The notes beneath the pieces were generated by a model that saw only the letters and a program-made list of their open reading frames with translations, did not search any database and was not told the DNA's origin. DNA of 17,752 nucleotides, taken from contig MU069797.1 in NCBI GenBank assembly GCA_002284615.2, positions 203,303 to 221,054 on the forward strand, in the 5' to 3' direction. Below are positions 1 through 9,300 of this stretch, piece after piece (position 1 is the stretch's first letter; every line of letters starts with the position of its first letter). Source of the DNA: Dunaliella salina. Lineage: Eukaryota; Chlorophyta; Chlorophyceae; Chlamydomonadales; Dunaliellaceae. Position numbers and translations under genes: made by a program.

Positions 1-37
<37 letters not shown>
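1..37. repeat. (AC)n microsatellite at the window edge
   Basis: A pure dinucleotide run lies inside intron 15 and may extend past the left edge. Confidence 0.97.
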
Positions 38-38
<1 letters not shown>

Positions 39-204
39 TTACCTGTACAACCAAATCTGTGGCGTTTAATTTGAAGATAGTGGGCATTGCTGAAAACACG
101 AGCTAAGATTCTTGGCGAAGAGGATGAAAGCAAGCAGTCAGTGTGCAACATTCAATCTAGACACTGTCCGTGCCAAGCTGGATGCCTTTTCAAGGGAAGC
201 TTAC

Positions 205-312
205 CTCACAGCCGGTCTCAGTGATAAGAATGTTGTCCTCCAGCCGCACACCTCCAAACGACATGAATGGCTCAATTGCTTGGCGCACTAAGTGGGGGGA
301 CTTGACTGGATC
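205..312 (-). CDS. PEPD: Prolidase exon 15 (second Glu ligand)
   Basis: The exon is 108 nt, phase 0 to phase 0, and encodes [18 protein letters not shown] followed by [18 protein letters not shown]. It matches DPARxxFLNxxVLxRFxxFGGVRIEEDVxVTxxG. The Glu of VRLED (464 here) is the last metal ligand and Arg462 equals human Arg450. The acceptor is catgcag|GAT and the donor GAG|gtaagc. The family continues for about 35 more residues, so at least one further exon lies left of the window. Confidence 0.96.
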
Positions 313-3300
313 CTGCATGATATCACACAATGTACATGACTGAGCACGTGCATCACTGCACCTGTGCATTACTGAGCATGTGCATCACTGCACCCGTGCA
401 TCACTACACCACAGTGCACCCGTGCATTACTGCATCCGTGCATCACTGCATGTGCACAACACTGCACCTGTGCACCAGAGCACCCGTGCATCAGTGCAAC
501 CGCAGATCACCACACCAGTGTGTCACTGCATCTGCGCATTACTGCACCTGTGCATTACTGCACCTGTGCATTACTGCACCTGTGCATTACTGCACCTGTG
601 CATCACTGCACCTGTGCATTACTGCACCTGTGCATTACTGCACCTGTGCATTACTGCATCTGTGCATCACTGCACCCATGCATCACTGCACCCATGCATC
701 AGCGCAACCGCACATCACTGCACCCGTGCACCACTGCACACGTGCATGACTGCAGCTGTGCATCACTACACCTGTGCATCACTGCACCATGCATCACTGC
801 AACCATGTATCACTGCACACGTGCATCACTGCACCTGTGCATTAGCCTGTGCCGCAGCCTGTGCATCCTGGAATCCCCAATTGAACCAATCCATTATGAC
901 CACATTGCACACCTAGGATTCGAATTCGCACCTTTCCTACACCAACATTCCAGCTCGTGCAATCACCTTCTGGATCAACCACCAAAAAGTTTCATCACAA
1001 ACCATTTTGATTTCAAAGGATCAAACACACGCTTGAGGGATGCACCAGCTCAAACCCCCGCATCTCGGCATGTTCACGCCTTTGGACATTCTCCCTTGCT
1101 CACCTTCTTGTCCCCATGCTCGAGCAGCCTAATCTCTATAGATCCATACCTCAAAAGCAGGCAGTAGGAGTGATGGATTGAAGTAGCACCTGCACAACAA
1201 AAGTAATCGCAACTGAACAGGTCCGGTTTGACATGCCTTTTGCAGAACATCACAAGCTATGCACAACAATGTCAAGGGCCTTCTTAATGAAAATGATCAC
1301 ATTGGTCTCCTTCAACCACTTCCTCAGACTCAACTTCTTGTTGGGTCCAGAGTAGAAACATGGATTCCAGCCTTTGCTCGTTGCTAGCAATGGGCAGGGT
1401 ACAAACATGGATTCCAGCCTTCAATCATTGCAAGGGATGGGTAGGCACCGGGCAGATCCTTGCGGAGGGAAAGCTCTGAGAGGCTTGGCAGGCCTCTCTT
1501 CAGAAATGGGCAGACCCTCTGTACTGCAGAGTTAACCTCCTACAAACTGGACATCGTCGAAACGCCCAAAAGTTCACCGAGGTACAGAAATAATTTCATG
1601 AAATGCATTGAAGCAAAATGCCAAGGGAGCGCTTGAGGACGACGCTGAGGAGGGGGATGTTGCTGCGCATGCAATCTTTTGACAGGATTATCGTTATCCA
1701 GCACTCCAGGGCCTTTAGTGTGATGGCTGACGATGTTCCCAATGCCAAGCAAAAGGGAAATCTGTTGCAGTTTTTGGTGGTGGCCATGCGTGAGTGTGGC
1801 CTTTGCAGCTGCAGCTGCAAGGGCTCCCAACTTTTGCCAATTCAAGCGCACTTTGTGCGATGCCATGTCCAGCCCAACCAACAACATCAGCATGCACAAG
1901 CAACACCTGAAGCCCAGTTTGCTTGGGTGTGAAGGATGGGTACAAAGAGGGATGGTGGGTGGCTTGGAGGCTTAAGAGCAGTAGGCAGGCAGCAACAGCA
2001 CTAAAAGGCATTGACCCGCAAAAGATGCCAGAAGATGTGAGCGGCGTAGCCAGGGCAGTAGGCAGGCAGGCGAGGCATCAATTTGCAGCAAATACCAGAA
2101 GGCATGGGTGGCTTGGAGGCTGAGGAGAAGGAGGCAGGCAGCAGCACCAGAAGGCATCGACTCGCAACAGATGCCCAGCAGCAGGCCCGCTGCGGATTGA
2201 CTCTAGAACGCTCAGCCGGAGGCTTTGTGCGGCCTCATTACATGCTTGCTTCCCGCTTGTACTGCCACAATTCGACATAAGCACTTTTATGCCTAGTATG
2301 CCTTTCGGTGTTCAGAAGTGTTCAGAGGAGCATCAAGCCAGGTGAGAGGGACCTGGGGTAAGCAGATGGACGGAAACCATGATCGCTCCTGCCATGCCAA
2401 TCATACTGGTGGGTTGTTCCTTGCCATGCCATTCTTGGATGATGGTGAAAAAAAGTGGTCCAGAGAAGTCTAGGATAGCTGGAAGCTGCTGTTTGTAACA
2501 GCTACAGCCCACGAGGATCCTCCACAAAGGCAAAGTTCTTTTGAGGCCTTTGGAGCCTCTATTGCTGTGTGACAGAACCTTCATACCTGTGTCCACACAC
2601 TGCAGCTAGATGCAGTGACCACCTCCCTACAGAGCAAACAATTTGTGTCATAGCGACGACCATTTCAGCCATCCATAAGTTCCAGATACTCACTTCCTTT
2701 TCACACTTTCTTCCTAAGTCTAGTCTAGCAGTCACGCCTTCTGACCAATGGCTGTCATCTTGTTAGCCTCGTCAACCAAAATGCTCACCCTGGCTGTAAT
2801 GTGATGACCATGTCCGGTTCCAGCTGCAATACAGTACATACCGTACATACAGCACAAACAATACAACACAATATAATACAATACAACACAATACAATACA
2901 ATACAACACAATACGATACAGTTCAATACAATACGATACAGTACAGTTAATACTCACCCTGGCTCCAATGTGATGACCATGTCTGGCTCCAGCTGCAAGT
3001 GAACATAAAGGATCACAGGTTTTGGCTCTGTGAGTGTATGTGACTACCACTCAAGGACCCCAGGTGTGCAGGGAATGGAACAATTGATCATCACCTCTAG
3101 ACAGCGGCCACGGGTCATCGCAAGACAGCGGCCACGGATCATCGCCAGACAGCAGCAATCATCAATCACCTCTAGACAGCGGCCACGGATCATCGCAAGA
3201 CAGCGGCCACGGATCATCGCCAGACAGCAGCAATCATCAATCACCTCTAGACAGCGGCCACGGATCATCGCAAGACACAGCGGCAATCATCAATCACCTC

Positions 3301-6300
3301 AAGACAGCGGCAACAAGGTCCAGGAAGACATGCATGGTGCATGCACACTTGGCATTGAATTGCATCATTCATGTCCAGATGGCTTCTCCGAACATCTCAG
3401 GACATCCAATGCGCTTACTGCCCTATGCCTATGCCTGTCCGATTCACTCACTCGCACTGTGCCATGTTTCACAGCTCCACCTTGGGACCATTTTTTGCTC
3501 CCAGATTTTTTTCGCTTTTAACCCTCATACACTTTGCTGGCATCCTCATGTGTGCGCACTCAGTCAGTCCAACCACACGGGAGGGTGCTGCACACAGAAA
3601 AGCGCTGCCCAGATCCCATCACTTGACCCCGACACGCGTACGCTGTGTGCCATTGTAATGCTCACCAGTTTGTACCACCCTCATGAGGACAGTGCATGAG
3701 CAGAGGAGGCACGGGAGTCCAACCTCAGTCAAACGCAATGCAAGCTGTGCGCACGGACTTGTCACTCACAAGTAATTCCATCACTGCATCCAAACTCACT
3801 GCATTACAAGCCGCTTTGCTACATGCCACAAACAACTGAAGTACATGTCACGCACAATACAAACCGCGCGCATGGATGTGTCGCTCACAATATTACAAGT
3901 CATTACATTACAAGCCACTGCATTGCAAGTCACTACATTACAGTCACTCACAATGCGAGCTGTGCGCATGGACTTGTAGCCGGGGCGTTGGCTGCGAGGA
4001 GGGGTACCTGGCAAGTAGCCTCCCACATCATGTGTGTCTAAGCCCAGCATGTGTCCCAGGCCATGGGGCATAAATAGTGCACCAATATCTTTGTTGAGGA
4101 GGTCATCCACAGGGCCTGATAGGAGGCCGGCAGACACGAGCTGGTCCAGAATCGTGCGGTATGCCAAGGTTTGCATGTCCTGCGATGGTGGGGTGCAGGA
4201 CACAAGGGAGGAGAGGTATTCCAGGAGGCTTGCATGTCCTGCGGTAATGGGTGCAGGACACATAGAAACAGAGGAATTGTTCCAAAAGGTTTGCATATCC
4301 TGCAATGGTGGGTGCAGGACACACGGAGGAGCAGAGACATTCCAAAAGGTTTGCATATCCTGCGATGGTGGGTGCGGGAAACTAAGGGACAGAGGTACGC
4401 CAGAAGGTTTACATGTCCTGCATGATGGACACAGAAAACAAGGGACAGAGAAACCAACGTCTTTGTTGAGGAGGTCGAACACGGGGCCTGAAAGGAGACC
4501 CGCGGCCACAAGCTGGTCGGTACTCTCATATGGTATGCCAAAAGGTTTGCACGTCCTGTGGTGGTGGTGGACATGCACAGCTTGGTCGATGCGCGGTGGA
4601 GTTGTGCACCGATGGTATGTATGTGTGGGGCACAAAGGAACAAAGGTATGCCAAGGTTTGTGGATCCTGCAGTGGTACTTGCAAAGACTCAGGGACAGAG
4701 GCATGCCAAGGTTTGTGAATCCTGCAGTGGTAGTTGCAAAGACTCAGGAACAGAGGTACGCCCAAAGGTTTGTGAATCCTGCAGTGGCAATTGCAAAGAC
4801 TCAGGGGCAGAGGTATGCCCAAAGGCTTGCCTGTCCTGCATTGTGGCCAAGGGAAGCAGAGGCAGGATGGTCATGAGAGTGTCTGCAACACCAAGGCTTC
4901 AATGGCCAAGAGCACCCTATCCTGAGCACCACTGGGCCAAGGCAGCTGTGACAAAATTGCAGCTGGAGCTTCTGACTTGTTGCAAATGTTTAGAGACCAC
5001 CACACCACTTGGAGGGCTCATTGCATGTTTTCATGCACAGTAATGTCTTCTGAGATGCCCAGTGCCAAGGTTTGGAGTTCTGAGTTGCTACAAACAAGGC
5101 TCACAAAATCTGGCGAAAGAGTGCAGAAAAACTCTTCATCTCAATTCATTGGGATAGATGTGTAGCTCAGTACACTAAGGAAATGCGCAACATCCCTGAC
5201 TGGAACAAGCCCAGGGAACTTGGAAATGGCAAACTGTTGAACATATGTCCATGAAAGCCACATCAGACCCGCAGCATTTTCTTTTGCTGTGCCCACTACG
5301 ATGCTGTGCAGTGTAATCCTAGGAGCACAAGACACAATGAGTAGGATTTGGCAAATAAACTGCATGAAGCACAGGAACACTCAACAGCTAGGACAACCAC
5401 TAAGTACACTCATTGACAAGGACAGCCACTCTTTAGCGAGGACAATCGCGATCACATTCTTTGGCTCAGACACACCTAGCTTAAACCACGAGCACACTCA
5501 CCGGCAAGGACAACCACCTCGCCGTCTAGGACAGCCACGATCACACTCACCGGCCAGGATACCTGCAAGCACACTCACCAGCCAGGACAACCACGAGCAC
5601 ATTCACCGGCGAAGACTAACTATGCACCTTCCAGGACAACCACAAGCACACTCATCGGCCAGGACACACCTGGCTTCAACCATGGGCACACTCACCGGCC
5701 AAGACAACCAGGAGCACACTCACTGGCGAGGGCAACCACGCACCGGCTAGGACAACCACGAGCACACTCACCAGCCAGGACACGCCTGGCTTCAAGCAAG
5801 GGCACAACCACCGGCCAGGACAACCACTCACAGGCCAGGACAACCACGAGCACGCTCACCAGCGAGGACAACCACTCACAAGCCAGGACAACCACAAGCA
5901 CACTCACCAGCCAGGACACGCCTGGCTTCAACCAGGGGCACAACCACCGGCCAGGAAAACCACTCACAGGCCAAAACAACCACGATCACTATTTCCAGCG
6001 AGGAAATTCACGAGCACACTCACCAGCCAGGACAACCATGAGGAAACTCACTGGCGAGGACAATTACTCACTGGCCAGGACAATCACAAGCAAACTCACC
6101 AGCCAGGACACGCCTGCCATCAACCACAAGCTCATTCATCGGTCAGGACAACCATGAGCTTACTCATTGGCCAGGGCACACCTGCCTTCAAGCACAAGCA
6201 CACACACCAGCCAGGAAAACCACGAGCACACTCACCGGCCAGGACACGCCTGGCTTCATTGTGGCCTTGACTGACTGGTACGCTTTCAGCACACCATTGT

Positions 6301-9300
6301 AAATGGTGGCCTGCTGCGGGGTAAACTTGCCAGATACAGGCCAAGAAGTGGTGATCTGCATGCATCCAGGCACACAGCACAGGCAAATAGAACCGTACAG
6401 CAGGAGGAGTCAACTGAGACCAAATAAGAGGTGTTTTCTGCATGCTCCTAGCGCACGTGCCAGATACAGGCCAAGAAGTGGTAATCTGCATGCATCCAGA
6501 CACACAGCACAGGCAGATANAACTGTACAGCAGAGGGAGTAAACTGAGACCAAATAAGAGGTGTTTTCTGCATGCTCCTAGCGCACATGCCAGGNACAGG
6601 CCAANNAGTGGTAATCTGCATGCATCCAGACACACAGCACAGGCAGATAAAATCGTACAGCAGAGGGAGTCAACTGAGACCAAATAAGAGGTGTTTTCTG
6701 CATGCTCCTAGCGCACATGCCAAAGACAGGCCAACAAGTGGTGATCTGCATGCATCCAAACACACAATGCAGCTCAGGCGCCTTGAATTGTACAGCTCCA
6801 GAGGGGATCAACTGAGGCCAAGCAGTGGTGATTCGCACGTACCATACCAAATCTATTCCACCGTGCAAATTCATTGTTTTTTGCCTTGTGCGGTGACTGC
6901 GTGCACTTGAAAAAAACAAGTATTTTGAGGATGCGCGGTCGTGTAAATTACCACTTCAGACAGCAAGAGGGTACACATGGTCAAGATTGCCCTTGCGCGG
7001 TTGTGTATAATAATTATTATCGAGCCGCTGTGTTGATGCCTCATTTTTTCGCGGGTGCGTGATGGGTCCAATTGGGTACGGTATCCATACACACGATGCA
7101 GCTCAGGTGCCTTTAATTGCACAGCTGCAGAGGGGGCCAACTGAGGCCAAGAAGTGGTGATTTGCACGCATTCAGACACGGCTCAGGCGCCTTGAATTGT
7201 CTTGAATTGTGAAGCTGCAGGGGATCAAACGAGGCCAAGAGGTGGTGACCCGCACGCATCCAGACACATGACGCAGCTCGAGCGCCTTGAACAGCACAGG
7301 TGCAGAGGGGGCCAACTGAGGCCAAAAATTAGGTGTTTTGCATGCTCCTAGCGTACAAGCCAGAGACAGGCAAAAAAGTGATAACCTGCACGCATCCAGA
7401 TACATGACGCAGTTCAGGCGCCTTGAATTGTAGAACTGCAGAGGGGTCCTAGTGAAACCAAGAATGGTGATTTGCACGCATCCAGATGCACAACGCAGCT
7501 CAGGCGCCTTGAATTGTACAGCTGCAGAGGTGGTCAACTGAGGCCAAGAAGTGGTGATCTGCTCGCATCCTGGCGCACAAAGCAGCTCTAGCGCCTCAGA
7601 TAGAACAGCTGTGCTTAGATGAGAGGTTCAACATGATGGCGTTGTTTCAGGAAGGCAGGCATGGGTCAAGTTTAATCTTGTCTAAGCCACAATGCGTGTC
7701 CTTGCAAGCTTGGCAAAATAGCAAGAAATGATTCTTTATGTGGAACAAAAGTTTGGAAGTCTAGTCAACTTCCTCACAGACACAGCCATCAAAGTAAAAA
7801 GCTCTGCCCTTCAAAACCTCCCTATCCTTGCAGGAGTGACCACTCGTGAGCATTATTGAGGTCTGTACTGATACCCGTCCACTCACATCTGAGCCGTATC
7901 TGTAGTATTCGCAGCCCATGTCCATGAGCATCATGTCCCCTTCTCGGGTCTGCCGGTCTGCAAGCATAATTCAGCAAGGGTATGGAACAGCAGAGCACAT
8001 TCAAGAGGTGCATGCATGTGATTGGTGCTATACCCTACCAATTCTTGCAAAGTGTGTAGAGGGCTAGTACAGATCGAGTCTGCCGGTCTGCAAGCAGGCT
8101 CAGCAGGAAACAGGGAGGGTTGATCATTGCCAGTGCCGGGTTGATTCTGAAATGAGGCACCTCAGAAATAATTAGGCTTCACAGTCCTTGCAGGCATAAC
8201 CTTTCAGAAGCGTCCTCCTATTCCTGGCACAAGCATGATGCAGCATTGGCATTGCCTGCCTTGGAATGCGCTGGCAACTGCCTCCTTCCCCACAGGACAC
8301 ACTAGGCACTACAGGGTTTCCCTGCCGTCCACCTAGGATGTGGCTCATGGCTGGGTCAACCCAACACCCTCACAATAAGGAGCTGGCAAAAGAAGCCGGA
8401 ACTGACAAGATTCCTGTGGTCAAGAAGGCAACAACATTTGACCGACCCCAAATCCTCACTTCACACACAATTTGTTTTTGTGAAAAACAACCAAACATAC
8501 TCAAGGGCTGAAGCATGATTGTAATGCACATACGAAATCAAAGCCACAGCAACGCGTAACAACATGTCAGAGATTCCCATGCACTTCTCCAAAAAAGCTC
8601 ACTATTAGGGGCTCAGGCACTACCGGAACAAGGCAAAAACCGAGGCTTGACCATAATGAAGTAACCAAGGCATGGCCGTAATGAGGGAAAAACGCACTGT
8701 TAGGGGCTGAGGCATGGCCATAATGGGGATGGCCTCGTTAGGTCTGGAGGCTAATATAGGCTTGAATGCATATGCATTAGCATGTCAGGGATTTCCATGC
8801 ACTCCTCCAGGAATACTCACTGTTAGGGGCTGAGGCATGACCGTAATGGAGGATGGCCCCGTTAGGTCCGGAAGCTGAGATGGGCGTGTACCCAGTGATC
8901 CGACAGCCACCATGGAAATAGCAGTGGTGCAGGAACACGCTCTCCAGCTGCAGGCAGAAGAATGTGTTTGCAAAGCCCATGCGCACTGCTGGATGCTTTC
9001 GATAAAGAGGGGACCATAAAAGCAGGAACATGCTCTGCAGCTGCAGGGCAGGTAACGTATTACCACAAAGCTCATGCGCATTGCTGAATGCTCATTTTGG
9101 TGAAGTGGGGACCACAAAAAAGAGGAGGAGGAGGAGGAGGGCGCAAATGGAAGTGGATTTGCAGCTCAGATGGAAAGCACAGGAGTAAAGCTCTCGAGCA
9201 CTGACTGGTAAAGGCAAAGGCATGTGCCCCCCAAATGAGCTGCCTGCTGCTGAGGAAGGTGCACAGGCAGGGGGGTGGCATGCAGAGACGACAAAGGTGG

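Noticed and set aside
100..204. Search for the prolidase C-terminal exon left of exon 15
   Set aside because: No acceptor followed by an NVPR...EIE-like segment was found, so the end of the gene is taken to be outside the window.
338..860. CRISPR-like array
   Set aside because: Units are contiguous 16-bp repeats without unique spacers, in an intron of a eukaryotic gene.
330..1167. Overlapping Cys/His/Thr-rich open frames on the plus strand
   Set aside because: They are the translation in three frames of a 16-bp tandem array inside intron 14 and end where the array ends.
1540..2284. Cluster of overlapping short open frames on both strands
   Set aside because: Mutually overlapping, repeat-associated and without motifs; they sit inside intron 13.
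2440..2501. Candidate exon reading [11 protein letters not shown] after an acceptor at 2502
   Set aside because: The phase fits after EPG, but it lacks the YF residues and a donor in the right phase. The exon at 1189-1150 ([13 protein letters not shown]) fits both sides exactly. It could be a decayed copy.
3030..3521. Open frame of 163 codons with an Arg/Gln/Ile repeat
   Set aside because: The repeat is a 75-bp minisatellite open on both strands, and the non-repeat tail has no recognisable similarity.
3796..4704. 302-codon minus-strand open frame as a single-exon gene
   Set aside because: Only 4179-3952 is family-like. The rest is read-through into the acceptor array upstream and the intron downstream.
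6132..6683. 183-codon minus-strand open frame
   Set aside because: It joins exon 11 in shifting frames with repeat units and contains ambiguous bases. The true exon is 6355-6236.
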